Shown: positions 54,273 through 62,811 of the stretch, in pieces
Layout: each line of letters opens with the position of its first letter
Position numbering within the stretch: position 1 is the stretch's first letter
From: Miltoncostaea sp963703045
GTDB taxonomy: Bacteria > Actinomycetota > Thermoleophilia > Miltoncostaeales > Miltoncostaeaceae
DNA: 64,000 nt
Reading direction: 5' to 3'
Assembly (NCBI GenBank): GCA_963703045.1
Contig: OY969782.1
Span: 2,480,001-2,544,000, forward strand
The notes under the pieces: generated by a model
Database searches by the model: none
Told to the model about the DNA's origin: nothing
The model's input: the letters and a program-made list of their open reading frames with translations, nothing else
Program-made: the position numbers and the translations under genes

Positions 54273-54946
54273 CCGCCGGCGGCCGAGAGGTGCTGGTAGT
54301 CCTTCACGCCGCTCCAGCGGCCGCCCCACTCCCAGCCGAGGCGGTCGAAGACGCGGGTGACGACGCCGCCCTCCACGATCATGCCGCGGCGTGCCGGCGT
54401 GCGGTCGAGGTAGGGCACGCTGCCGGGGTGCGAGGTCGTGCCTCGCGACACGTAGGGGTTCTCGAGCGGGTTGAGGTCGATCGCGCGACCGTATGCGTGC
54501 TGCGACCAGCGGCGGGAGCCGGTGGCCGGGCGGCAGTTGAAGGCGGACGTGTTGTCGGCCTCGATGCTCGCGTAGTCGTCGCCGTCGTAGCGCTGGATGG
54601 GCTGCATGCGGCGGATCCGGAAGCGGGCGCGGTAGAGCGCCCGGAAGGCAGCGACCGTGTCGGCGGCGGCGTCGTGGTTCACCACCACCGCGCCCCGCCG
54701 CACCCTGCCGTCGAACCCGACGAAGGGCACGCTCACGTGTCGCAGCCGGCCGAGGCCCACGGGGCAGCCCCGCCGCCAGACCGACGGCGTCATGTCGGCG
54801 CGCTCGCCGGGGGAGAGCACGCGGACGACGGCCCGGAAGTGCGGGTCGGCGGCCGTCGCGGCGCCGGGCAGGGCGGTGGGGGCGGCGCACGCGATGACGG
54901 CGGCCATCACGAGGGCGACGCGGTGGTGGCGCGCGCGGGCTCTCAT
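54269..54946 (-). CDS. Secreted M15-family D-Ala-D-Ala/L-Ala-D-Glu peptidase
   Basis: 225 residues with signal peptide (1-33). Zinc motif SQHAYGRAIDLNP (SxHxxGxAxD) and the second His in DYQHLS near the C-terminus, as in VanY/CwlK-type M15 peptidases. Two cysteines (RGCPVG, FNCRPATG) may form a disulphide. Cleaves peptidoglycan stem peptides. Coupled (GTGA) to the downstream RNase gene. Confidence 0.88.
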   Translation of the reverse strand: MRARARHHRVALVMAAVIACAAPTALPGAATAADPHFRAVVRVLSPGERADMTPSVWRRGCPVGLGRLRHVSVPFVGFDGRVRRGAVVVNHDAAADTVAAFRALYRARFRIRRMQPIQRYDGDDYASIEADNTSAFNCRPATGSRRWSQHAYGRAIDLNPLENPYVSRGTTSHPGSVPYLDRTPARRGMIVEGGVVTRVFDRLGWEWGGRWSGVKDYQHLSAAGG

Positions 54947-54953
54947 CGGGTGC

Positions 54954-54959
54954 ACGCTA
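54954..54959 (-). promoter_or_regulatory. -10-like hexamer TAGCGT, leaderless
   Basis: Minus strand, ends 7 nt before the ATG at 54946. Confidence 0.4.
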
Positions 54960-54978
54960 GAGCAGGGGCGACCCCGGG

Positions 54979-55890
54979 TCACGGCGGGGCGGCGGGGGCG
55001 GGGGGCGAGAGCGGCGTCGGCGTGCCGCTCCGGCCGTCGAGCAGCACCTTGAGGGCGGTCGCGCCCAGGATCAGGGCCCCGCCGGCGATCGCGGCCGCCC
55101 CGACCGTCTCGCCGTGCGCGATCCACGACCACACCGGGTTGAGGGCCGGCTCGACCAGCAGCAGCAGCGATACCTCGAAGGCGGGCACGCGCCGCACCGC
55201 CGCGATCAGCAGCACGTAGGCCAGGCCGATCTGCACGGCGCCGAGGTAGGCGATCAGCAGCCAGTCGGAGCCGTCGCCGCTCGGGGGGATCGCGGCGGGC
55301 AGGCACACGACCGCGGCGATGAGGTTGCCGGCCACGGTCGCCCCCGCCGCCGCGCCCACCCCGCCGGGGCCGCGGCCCATGCCGCGCAGGCCCAGCAGGG
55401 TCGCCGCCCACGTCACCCCCGAGGCGAGCGCGAGCACGTTGCCGAGCGCCGGGCGGGGCGCCGTCGCGATGGCGTCGGACGGGTCGAGCAGGAAGAGCGA
55501 CAGGCCTCCGACGAGAACCGCCATCAGCACGAGGTCGGCCGGCCGCGCCCGCTCGCGCAGCAGCACGAGGCCGGCGATCAGCACGTAGAGAGGCGCGGTG
55601 CTCTGCAGGAAGATCGCGTCGGCCGAGGTGGTCTGCTTGTTCGCCAGCACGAACAGGATGACGGTGGCCGCGTAGGCGGCCCCGACCATCCACGTGCGCC
55701 GGGTCCAGCCCCGGCAGGCGCCCGGCAGCACGAGACCGATCACCGCGGCGCCGATGCCCGAGCGCAGGCCGGCCACCTCGAGGCCCCCCGAGATGCCGTC
55801 GTAGCCGGTGCCCTTGATGGCCGCGCCGCCGGTCGAGAAGAGGGCGGCCGCGCCGATCACCTGCAGTCGTGAGATCCGCCCGATGCCGAT
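54979..55890 (-). CDS. EamA/DMT family transporter, apparent ATC start
   Basis: About 303 residues, ten predicted membrane helices in two EamA repeats (LFSTGGAAIKG near the start, LQSTAPLYVLIAGLVLLRER closing repeat one, LLLLVEPALNPVWSWIAHGE in repeat two). Exports unknown metabolites. The only canonical start is GTG 55860, directly at the first helix. A perfect GGAGGAGG lies 5 nt before the in-frame ATC at 55890, giving the expected short N-terminal tail. The Pro/Ala tail is unremarkable. Confidence 0.82.
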   Translation of the reverse strand: MGIGRISRLQVIGAAALFSTGGAAIKGTGYDGISGGLEVAGLRSGIGAAVIGLVLPGACRGWTRRTWMVGAAYAATVILFVLANKQTTSADAIFLQSTAPLYVLIAGLVLLRERARPADLVLMAVLVGGLSLFLLDPSDAIATAPRPALGNVLALASGVTWAATLLGLRGMGRGPGGVGAAAGATVAGNLIAAVVCLPAAIPPSGDGSDWLLIAYLGAVQIGLAYVLLIAAVRRVPAFEVSLLLLVEPALNPVWSWIAHGETVGAAAIAGGALILGATALKVLLDGRSGTPTPLSPPAPAAPP

Positions 55891-55928
55891 GCGCGCCTCC
55901 TCCGGCCGGCGGTGGGCCGAAGTCCCGC

Positions 55929-57326
55929 CTAGTAGCGGCGCGCCCCCGCGAACGCCTCGGCATGGTACGGCTCGTAGAGCGACGCGATGCCCACGGTCTC
56001 GCCGGGGCCCGGGGCGTGCACGAACTGCCCGCCGCCCACGTAGAGGCCGACCCGCTCGACCAGGCCGGAGGGGTCCGAGAAGAACACGGCGTCGCCGGCC
56101 TCCAGGTCGGCGGGCTCCACCTCGGTGCCCACGCGCGACTGGGCGACCACGCCGCGCGGCACCGTGACGCCGTGCTCGGCGTAGGCCCAGACGACGAGTC
56201 CGGCGGCGTCGAAACCGCGCCGGGGGGTCTGGCCGCCGCGCACGCTGCGGGTGCCGAGGCGGGCGAGCGCGCTCTGCGCGGCCGCCGCGCCCTCACCCGA
56301 GGCACCCGTCGCCGCCGGTGCGGCGATCACGGGGGCGGCGGGCACCACCACCGGGGCGCCGGCGGGGCCGCCCGGCGCCGCCGTCGTCACCGCGGCGGGG
56401 GAGGGCGTGGCGCCGGTCGCCGTCATGACCGCCGCCGTGGGATCGCCGCCGAGCTCCGAGTAGTAGGCCGAGACGTTGCGCACCCAGTTGTTGTTGAGGC
56501 CGGTGGGGTCGTTGGTCGCGCCGTTCGGCGCCCAGCGACCCTGGATCGCGGGGATCGTGAACAGCCCGGAGCCCGCGTAGAGGTTGCCGCCGAGGTTGCG
56601 GGCGGCCGACCGGATGGCGTCCGACCACGAGGGGTACACGATGCCCGGGCCCATCCCGAACGGGTTGTGGATGCCCTGCGAGGGGCCGTAGGTGCCGAAG
56701 CTGGTCTCGGCGCCGCTGATGGCCACGAGCAGCCGCGGGTCGAGGTCCTCCGCCCGCGACTCGGTGACGAACACCGCCCCGAGTCCCGTGAGCGGGCTCG
56801 CCCGCGACGCGAGGTAGGCGTCGAGGCGGGCGGCGAGACCGGCGTCGTCGCCGGCAACGGGCGGGCGGCGCTCGTCGGGCAGCGGCACCACGGTGGGGCC
56901 GGGCGTCGCCGGTGCGTCCTTCTCGGGCGGCGGGTCGGCCAGCACGACGAGCGGGCCGTCGGGGCCCGCGGAGGCGCTTGTGGAGAGGCGTGCGGGTGCG
57001 TCCGGGGTGTCGGCGTCGGCGGGTGCGGGGTCCGCGGCGGCCGACTCCTGGGCGTGCCGTGCGGCCAGTCCCGACTCGAGCGCGACGAGCGCCTGCTTCT
57101 GGCGCATCAGCCGCCGCTCGAGCCGGTCGAGTGCCTCCCGCTCGGCGCCGCCGAGGCCCTCGGCCGCGGTGCGCGCCTGGGCCAGCTCGGCCGACGTCCG
57201 ATCGATGCGCTCGCGCGCGACCGCGAGCTCGGACGCGGTCGCCGCCATGGCGGCGACCGGCGTGCCGAGCGCGGCGATGACGAGGGTCGCGACGAGGGCG
57301 CGCCGCAGTGGGAGACGACGGGGCAT
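55929..57326 (-). CDS. Secreted lytic-transglycosylase-like protein with inactive NlpC/P60 domain
   Basis: 465 residues. Signal peptide (1-29), coiled coil (about 32-92), disordered Pro/Ala linker, lysozyme-like domain (about 165-295) with VAISGAETSFGTYG (Glu207) and GIHNPFGMG, second linker, and an NlpC/P60 domain (about 345-465). In the latter the motif FDCSGL reads FDAAGL (Ala374 for the Cys) and the catalytic-His position reads ERVGLYVGGG (Arg425); only His437 (FVHAP) remains. So the murein glycosidase part may be active while the peptidase part is degenerate. Adjacent to an intact NlpC/P60 paralogue. Confidence 0.85.
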   Translation of the reverse strand: MPRRLPLRRALVATLVIAALGTPVAAMAATASELAVARERIDRTSAELAQARTAAEGLGGAEREALDRLERRLMRQKQALVALESGLAARHAQESAAADPAPADADTPDAPARLSTSASAGPDGPLVVLADPPPEKDAPATPGPTVVPLPDERRPPVAGDDAGLAARLDAYLASRASPLTGLGAVFVTESRAEDLDPRLLVAISGAETSFGTYGPSQGIHNPFGMGPGIVYPSWSDAIRSAARNLGGNLYAGSGLFTIPAIQGRWAPNGATNDPTGLNNNWVRNVSAYYSELGGDPTAAVMTATGATPSPAAVTTAAPGGPAGAPVVVPAAPVIAAPAATGASGEGAAAAQSALARLGTRSVRGGQTPRRGFDAAGLVVWAYAEHGVTVPRGVVAQSRVGTEVEPADLEAGDAVFFSDPSGLVERVGLYVGGGQFVHAPGPGETVGIASLYEPYHAEAFAGARRY

Positions 57327-57378
57327 CACCCATGCTGTCGGCCCCGCTCGGGCCGCTCCTTGAGGAGCGGCGGAAGCC

Positions 57379-58566
57379 CTACGGGCGGACGGCGCCCTGG
57401 TAGTCGCAGCGACCCGCCATGCTCGAGACCTTGACGACGTCGCCGGTCTGGGGGGCGTGGACGTACTGCCCGCCGCCGATGTAGATACCCATGTGACCGA
57501 GGTCGGCCCGGTAGAACACCAGGTCGCCCGGCTGGAGCGCGCCCGAGGGCACCTTGGGGAAGGCGCTCCAGATCGCGCCGGTGTAGTGCGGGACGCTCTT
57601 GCCGATCTGCGCGTAGGCGTACGAGGCGAGCCCGCTGCAGTCGAAGCCCGACGGCGACGCGCCGCCCCAGACGTACGGGGTGCCGAGGTAGCGCATCGCG
57701 ATGCTGGCGGCGGCGGCGTTGCCGCTGCCGCTGGGCAGCGGGGTCGACGACGCCGGGTCGGGCGACGACGCCGGGTCGGGCGACGACGCCGCGGGAGCGG
57801 AGGCGGCGGGGCTGGAGGAGGACGCCGGCGCCGGCGCCGCCTGCGCGGAGGCGGCCGCCGCCGCCCGCTGTCGCGCCAGTTCGGCCTGCGCCGCCGCCGC
57901 GCGCTCCTTGCGCAGCTCCTCGGCGCGCAGGAGCCCGCGCAGCTCGGCGCTCGCTCCGTCGAGCACGTCGCGGCGCTGCGCGAGCAGCCCCTCGACGCGC
58001 GCCTTCTCGCGCTCGCGGTTCGCCACGGCCGTGGCGGCCGACGCACGGTCCTCGATCAGCGTGGCCCGCAGCCGCGCCAGCTCGGCCCTGTGGTCGCGCA
58101 GCCCCACCACGACCTGCGCGTCCTGCGACCCGACCCGGTCGAGCAGGTCCATCTGGTCGGACGCCGCGGCGATGCTGCCGCTCGTGATGAGCACCTCGGC
58201 GAGGCTGGGCTCCGGCGTGGCGTAGAGCCCGCGCAGCCGCTCGGCCAGCATCCGCCGCGACGCCTCCAGGTCCTTCTCGGTCTGCGCCGTCTTGGCCGTG
58301 TTCTCGTCGATCCGGCCGTTGACCTGCTGCAGCTCGTACCGCGCCCCGTTGTACGCCTCGGCAGCGACCTCCACCTGGACGTTGATGCTGTCCAGCTCGG
58401 ACTGGATCCGAGCCACCTCGGCGCGCTGCGCCTCGATGGCCGCCGGCTCCGTCGTCGCGATCCCCGCGCCGAACGCGAGCAGCGCGGCGAGGAGGGCGAT
58501 GGAGGCAATGGCCGTGAGGACGCGGCGGGGTCTCAGAAGGGCGTCTCCTGCGAGGGAACGGGGCAC
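57379..58566 (-). CDS. RipA-like NlpC/P60 peptidoglycan endopeptidase
   Basis: 395 residues: N-terminal signal/membrane segment (about 15-36), long coiled coil (about 40-245), Ser/Pro/Ala linker, and an active-looking NlpC/P60 domain with Cys310 (FDCSGL), His358 (LGHMGIYIGGG) and His370. The coiled coil is typical of FtsX-activated or autoinhibited hydrolases. GTG 58566 is given as start, but AGGAG stands 8 nt before the in-frame CTG at 58536 (codon 11), another possible CTG start. Confidence 0.9.
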   Translation of the reverse strand: MPRSLAGDALLRPRRVLTAIASIALLAALLAFGAGIATTEPAAIEAQRAEVARIQSELDSINVQVEVAAEAYNGARYELQQVNGRIDENTAKTAQTEKDLEASRRMLAERLRGLYATPEPSLAEVLITSGSIAAASDQMDLLDRVGSQDAQVVVGLRDHRAELARLRATLIEDRASAATAVANREREKARVEGLLAQRRDVLDGASAELRGLLRAEELRKERAAAAQAELARQRAAAAASAQAAPAPASSSSPAASAPAASSPDPASSPDPASSTPLPSGSGNAAAASIAMRYLGTPYVWGGASPSGFDCSGLASYAYAQIGKSVPHYTGAIWSAFPKVPSGALQPGDLVFYRADLGHMGIYIGGGQYVHAPQTGDVVKVSSMAGRCDYQGAVRP

Positions 58567-58596
58567 TCGGAGCGCGGGGCTCCGGCCGACCCGGGC

Positions 58597-58626
58597 ACAC
58601 TACTACCCCTTTTCCGAATCTCGCAA
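58597..58626 (-). promoter_or_regulatory. Promoter TTGCGA-18-TAGTGT for the RipA-like gene
   Basis: Minus strand: -35 at 58621-58626, 18-bp spacer, -10 at 58597-58602. Faces the M23 peptidase promoter, so both wall hydrolases diverge from one region. Confidence 0.45.
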
Positions 58627-58662
58627 CGCCCGCGTGCAACGCCGCGACGGTGCCGCACGGTG

Positions 58663-58691
58663 TTGATGCCGTCCGCCCGGGCGGGGACAAT
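58663..58691 (+). promoter_or_regulatory. Promoter TTGATG-17-GACAAT of the M23 peptidase
   Basis: -35 at 58663-58668, 17-bp spacer, -10 at 58686-58691, 7 nt before GTG 58699. Confidence 0.5.
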
Positions 58692-58698
58692 GACGCGC

Positions 58699-60081
58699 GT
58701 GAGCCCCCTCCGCGCGCTCGCCCTCGCCGCCCTGGCGACCGCGATGCTCCTGCCCGGCGCCCTCCTGGCCCAGGGCTCCCCGCCCTCGTCCGAGGCCGCG
58801 GGCTACGGCGCGCTGCTGCCCGGGGGCACACGAGGCCCGGTCTCGGCCTCCTCCGGGGGTGCGGGCGTGGGCTCGTCGTCGATCACCGGCCTGCGACCCG
58901 TGGGCGGCGGCACCATCAGCTCCGTCGTCGTGCGGGTGCGGGCCGAGGCCGCCGGGGGCGACGCGCTCGCCGAGGGTGTCGTCACGGCGAGCGGCGTGAC
59001 GCTGCTGGACGGCCGCGTCGGCATCGCCGGGCTGCGCATGGTCGTGCGCTCCGGCGCCGGGGCGGATGCCGGGACCCCGGGCGTGGTCGAGGCGGTCGCC
59101 TCCGGTGTGACGATCGACGGCAGCCCGGTCGCGGTGGCGGCGGGTTCGCGGGTCGATGTGCCCGGCATCGGCGCGCTCGTCTTCTTCGAGAGCGCCTCCG
59201 ACGGGTCGGGCGGCGTGCGGGCGAACGCCCTGCGCGTCGAGGTGGGCGATCCGGCCTCCGCCGCGCTCATCGGCCAGCCGTTCGTGATCGGGCACCTCGA
59301 CCTGTCGGCGACCGAGGGCACCGCGCCCGCGCCGCCGCCCCCGTCCACGGCGCCCGATGCGGGGACCACGACGCCGCGCGGCGCGACCACCGCCCCCCGC
59401 GCGCCCGCCGCGCCACGCGACGCGGAGCCCGCGGGGGACGCGGACGGCCCGGCGGCGGCGAGCCCCGCCCTCGGCTCCGCCCCCGTCCTCGGCCTGCCGC
59501 GCCGCCCCGCCCCGCGGTCCGCGATCGTCGCGGGCGACGGCTACGCGTTCCCGGTCGTCGGCGAGGTCGGCTTCACCGACGACTACGGCGCCCCCCGCGC
59601 GGTCACCGGGTGGCATCACGGAACCGACCTCTTCGCCGCGACCGGCACCCCGGTGGTCGCCGTCGCCGACGGCACCCTCTCGCGGGTCGGCGTGAACACG
59701 TTGGGCGGCAACCGGCTGTGGCTGACCGACGACGCGGGCAACGCCTTCTACTACGCCCACCTGTCGGCCTACGCGCCGGCCGCGGTCGCGGGGGCCCGTG
59801 TCGTCGCCGGGCAGGTGATCGGGTTCGTCGGCAACACCGGGCAGGCGATCACCACGCCGCCCCACCTGCACTTCGAGATCCATCCCTCGGCGGGCGACAG
59901 CGTGAACCCCTACCCGTACCTGGTCGCCTGGGAGCGCGGGGGCGACATCCCGCGGGCCTTCCTGCAGGCGTCCGCCTCGGCGTCGCCCGCGCCGGCCGCC
60001 GGGGCGGTGCTCGTCGACGGCGCGCCGGCCATCGACGTGGCCCCCGCGCCTCCCGACGGTCTGGCGACGCCCGCGTCCTAG
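58699..60081 (+). CDS. Secreted M23-family metallopeptidase
   Basis: 460 residues. Signal peptide (1-25); a beta-rich N-terminal domain of unknown type (about 30-205, with three visibly similar GVTL/GVTI strands); Pro/Ala linker; and a LytM/M23 domain (about 285-410) with GWHHGTDLFAATGTPVVAV (zinc His/Asp) and PPHLHFEIHP (HxH). Degrades peptidoglycan cross-links. GTG 58699 chosen because the -10 lies 7 nt upstream; ATG 58690 falls inside the -10. Stop shares CTAG with the convergent hydrolase gene. Confidence 0.88.
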   Translation: MSPLRALALAALATAMLLPGALLAQGSPPSSEAAGYGALLPGGTRGPVSASSGGAGVGSSSITGLRPVGGGTISSVVVRVRAEAAGGDALAEGVVTASGVTLLDGRVGIAGLRMVVRSGAGADAGTPGVVEAVASGVTIDGSPVAVAAGSRVDVPGIGALVFFESASDGSGGVRANALRVEVGDPASAALIGQPFVIGHLDLSATEGTAPAPPPPSTAPDAGTTTPRGATTAPRAPAAPRDAEPAGDADGPAAASPALGSAPVLGLPRRPAPRSAIVAGDGYAFPVVGEVGFTDDYGAPRAVTGWHHGTDLFAATGTPVVAVADGTLSRVGVNTLGGNRLWLTDDAGNAFYYAHLSAYAPAAVAGARVVAGQVIGFVGNTGQAITTPPHLHFEIHPSAGDSVNPYPYLVAWERGGDIPRAFLQASASASPAPAAGAVLVDGAPAIDVAPAPPDGLATPAS

Positions 60082-60830
60082 CGGCGGCCGCCCCCCGGCC
60101 CTGCCATCCTCGTCCCATGGCCCGTGCCCACGAGCCCGAGGAAGGCCTCGATCGCGCCGCCCACGGCCCGCGGAGCGTCGTGACCGAGTCCGTGCGCGGC
60201 GCCGGGGACGACGGCGATCCGGGTGCCGGGAGCGCGGCCGGCGAGCGTCCGGGCCCACCGGCCGGTCGTGACCGGGTCGCGCCCGCCGCGCACGATGAGG
60301 ATCGGCGCCCCCACCCGCGCCACGAGGTCGCCGAGGGGCATGCCGGCCGCCTCGCCGAGCGTGCGCAGCACCCGCACCGGTCCGGCGCGGATGTAGTCGC
60401 GGGCCGCGCCGGCCACGAGCGACGGCCGCTCCATCGGGACGTCGGCGATCAGCCGCAGGACCTGGCCGATGGCGCCGCCGGGGCGGTCGTCGAAGGCCGG
60501 GCTCAGCATGACGAGCGCCCCCACCCGCGCGGGGTGTCGCGACGCGAGGATGGCGCCGACGTGGCACCCCCACGAGTGCCCGACCAGCGTCACGCGTCCC
60601 ATCCCGCGCCGCTCGAGCAGGTCCTCGACCGCGTCGGCGATGCGCGAGGTGCTCCAGATGTCGTCGGCGTCCGACAATCCGAAGCCCGGCAGATCGCACA
60701 CGAGGGTCGTGGCGCGCCCGGCGAGCCGCTCGGCGAGCGGACCGAGGCTCGCCGCCGAGACCCCCAGGCCGTGGAGCATCACGATCGGTCCCTCCGAGCG
60801 GCCGGCCGGCCGCACGAGGCGGGCGTGCAT
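60078..60830 (-). CDS. Alpha/beta hydrolase
   Basis: 250 residues from ATG 60830. VMLHGLGVSAAS (oxyanion), nucleophile GHSWGC, VRGGRDPVT (acid) and PGAAHGLGHDAPRA (His). Typical of fold-family esterases or C-C hydrolases. In-frame coding-like sequence (TPVGGIR) continues upstream of the ATG but contains no canonical start, so the true N-terminus is probably about 5-15 residues longer. Head to head with another hydrolase. Confidence 0.82.
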   Translation of the reverse strand: MHARLVRPAGRSEGPIVMLHGLGVSAASLGPLAERLAGRATTLVCDLPGFGLSDADDIWSTSRIADAVEDLLERRGMGRVTLVGHSWGCHVGAILASRHPARVGALVMLSPAFDDRPGGAIGQVLRLIADVPMERPSLVAGAARDYIRAGPVRVLRTLGEAAGMPLGDLVARVGAPILIVRGGRDPVTTGRWARTLAGRAPGTRIAVVPGAAHGLGHDAPRAVGGAIEAFLGLVGTGHGTRMAGPGGGRR

Positions 60831-60872
60831 GCGGATGCCCCCGACCGGGGTCCAGGTGCTGAGCGCGCGCGG

Positions 60873-61607
60873 GTGCGCCTCGGCGGCCACGCGCTGCGAT
60901 ACGAGGCGTCGGGCGAGGGGCCCGCGGTGGTGCTCGTGCACGGATTGGGCGGATCCGCCCGGTGGTGGCGGTCGACGGCGGCGTCCCTGAGGCGTACGCA
61001 TCGCGTGATCGTGCCCGACCTGCCGGGGTTCGGCTACGGGCGCGCGGGGGGTCGCTTCGGGCTGGCCGACGCCCCGGAGGTGCTCGGAGGGCTGCTCGCC
61101 AGGCTCGACCTGCCGAGCGCGACCCTCGTGGGCCACTCGTTCGGCGCGCTGGCCTGCCTGGCGGCGGCCGCGTCCGACTCCGTCCCGGTCGAGCGGCTCG
61201 TGATGATCGCACCCCCGGTGCGGACGGCGTCGCCGGCGCTCCTGGGCAACGTGCTGCCCGCGGTGCGCACGATCCTGTCGCTGCCCCCGGTCGCCGCCCT
61301 CACCGTGGCGGGCGACATCGCCACCCGGTCACCGTCGGCCCTCCTGCGGGCCGCCGCGGAGGTGCTGGCGCACGACGGCGCGCCGGGCATCGCGGGGGAG
61401 CCGGCCGTGCCGACGATGGTCGTCCTGGGGGCGCGGGACGCCCTCGTGCCGCTCGGCGGCGCCGGATGGGTGGCGCGCGCGCTGCCCGGCGCGAGCGTGC
61501 GCGTCATCCCCGGCGCCGGTCACGTGCCGATGCTCGACCGCCCCGCGGCGCTCGAGGCCCTGCTGCGCGACTTCCTGACGCCGCCCGCGTCGGACGGGGC
61601 GGGCTAG
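60873..61607 (+). CDS. Alpha/beta hydrolase
   Basis: 244 residues from GTG 60873: VVLVHGLGGSARWWR, PDLPGFGYGRAGG, nucleophile GHSFGA, LGARDALVPLGG and GAGHVPMLDRP supply a complete triad. Similar in size and motifs to the divergent neighbour; the two starts are 42 bp apart. Stop shares CTAG with the SufA-like gene. Substrate unknown. Confidence 0.82.
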   Translation: MRLGGHALRYEASGEGPAVVLVHGLGGSARWWRSTAASLRRTHRVIVPDLPGFGYGRAGGRFGLADAPEVLGGLLARLDLPSATLVGHSFGALACLAAAASDSVPVERLVMIAPPVRTASPALLGNVLPAVRTILSLPPVAALTVAGDIATRSPSALLRAAAEVLAHDGAPGIAGEPAVPTMVVLGARDALVPLGGAGWVARALPGASVRVIPGAGHVPMLDRPAALEALLRDFLTPPASDGAG

Positions 61608-62044
61608 GCCCCGAAGCTGTCGCCGCAGGAGCAGGTCGACGTGGCGTTCGGGTTGTTGATCCGGAAGCCGCGCCGCAGCAGGCCGCTCTCGTAGTCGATC
61701 ACCGAGCCGGTGACGTGGATCGCGCTCTTGAGGTCCATGAGCATGGTCACCCCGTTCGAGACCACCTCGCGGTCGGCCGGGCCGGCCACCTCCCCCGGTC
61801 CCAGCAGATCGAGCTTGTACTCGAGCCCGGAGCACCCGCCGGCCAGGATGCGCAGGCGGACGCCCTCGGGACGCTCCTGGTCGCGGGCCGACGCGCGGAT
61901 GTACTCGGCCGCGGTGGGGGAGATGGTGACGAACGCCTCGCCGCCGGCCTCGGCGGCGCGTGCCGCCCGGGCGCGCGCCCGGGCGGCCGCCTTCTTCTCC
62001 TCGAGGGTGAGGGGGCGGTCCGGGGCGGCGGCGGTCTCAGCCAT
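61604..62044 (-). CDS. HesB/IscA-family Fe-S assembly protein (SufA/ErpA-like)
   Basis: 146 residues: a charged Ala/Arg-rich extension of about 38 residues, then an A-type carrier domain with LAGGCSGLEYKLDL and the C-terminal CSCGDSF, giving the three conserved cysteines. Carries Fe-S clusters to target apoproteins. Overlaps the SufT stop region by 8 bp; last gene of the SUF cluster. Confidence 0.92.
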   Translation of the reverse strand: MAETAAAPDRPLTLEEKKAAARARARAARAAEAGGEAFVTISPTAAEYIRASARDQERPEGVRLRILAGGCSGLEYKLDLLGPGEVAGPADREVVSNGVTMLMDLKSAIHVTGSVIDYESGLLRRGFRINNPNATSTCSCGDSFGA

Positions 62045-62348
62045 AGCCCATGACCTTCATGAGGAAGCGCCCCTCCTCGGTCATCGCCTCGGGCGACCAC
62101 GGCGGATCCCAGACCCAGTTGACGTCGACGCTGGTCACCCCGTCGAGCGGCTCGACGGCGTTGCGCGAGTCGCCCAGGATCTGCTCGGTGAGGGGGCAGC
62201 CCATGGAGGTCAGCGTCATGTCGAGCACCACGTTGCCGGCGTCGTCGATGTTGACCCTGTAGAGGAGGCCCAGATCGACGACGTTGACCCCGAGCTCGGG
62301 ATCCTCGACCTGCTTCATGGCGCTGCGGATGTCGTCCTCGGTGGCCAC
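62037..62348 (-). CDS. sufT: SufT-like MIP18/DUF59 Fe-S maturation protein
   Basis: 103 residues: QVEDPELGVNVVDLGLLY, LDMTLTSMGCPLTEQI with the single conserved Cys, and VNWVWDPPWSPEAMTEEGR. Involved in Fe-S maturation. GTG start immediately follows the sufU stop (TGAGTG). Confidence 0.93.
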   Translation of the reverse strand: MATEDDIRSAMKQVEDPELGVNVVDLGLLYRVNIDDAGNVVLDMTLTSMGCPLTEQILGDSRNAVEPLDGVTSVDVNWVWDPPWSPEAMTEEGRFLMKVMGYG

Positions 62349-62798
62349 TCAGCTCACCTCCTGGGTCTCGCGTTGATACGTCTGGATCGCGTCCTTCGCC
62401 GCCATCCACCCGAGCAGGGCGCACTTGATGCGCACCGGGTACTTGGCGACGCCCTCGAGGGCGATCGCGTCGCCCAGGCGGTCCTCGTCGGGCTGCTCGT
62501 CACCGCGCATGACCTGGCGGAAGTGCTCGACCGCGTCGAGGGCCTCGGCCACGGTGCGGCCGGTGACGACGGTGCTCATCATCGACACGGACGCCTGCGA
62601 GATCGAGCACCCCTGGCCGGTGTGGGCGAGCTCGGTGACGCGGCCGTCCTCGATGATCATCTCGAGGTGGACCTCGTCGCCGCAGAGCGGATTCGTCTGG
62701 TCGACCGCGACCGTGGGCTCCTCGAGGGTGCCCTCGCCGCGCTTGCGGCGGTAGTGGTCGAGGATCAGCTCCTGGTAGAGGTCGTCGAGACCGCCCAC
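62349..62798 (-). CDS. sufU: SufU sulfur-relay/zinc protein
   Basis: 149 residues, IscU-fold: DDLYQELILDHYRRKRG, NPLCGDEVHLEM (Cys), GQGCSISQASVSMM (Cys), RIKCALLGWMAA (third Cys). In Gram-positive bacteria SufU takes sulfur from SufS via a zinc site. GTG start, 13 bp after sufS. Confidence 0.95.
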   Translation of the reverse strand: MGGLDDLYQELILDHYRRKRGEGTLEEPTVAVDQTNPLCGDEVHLEMIIEDGRVTELAHTGQGCSISQASVSMMSTVVTGRTVAEALDAVEHFRQVMRGDEQPDEDRLGDAIALEGVAKYPVRIKCALLGWMAAKDAIQTYQRETQEVS

Positions 62799-62811
62799 GT
62801 GGCTCCCGTTC

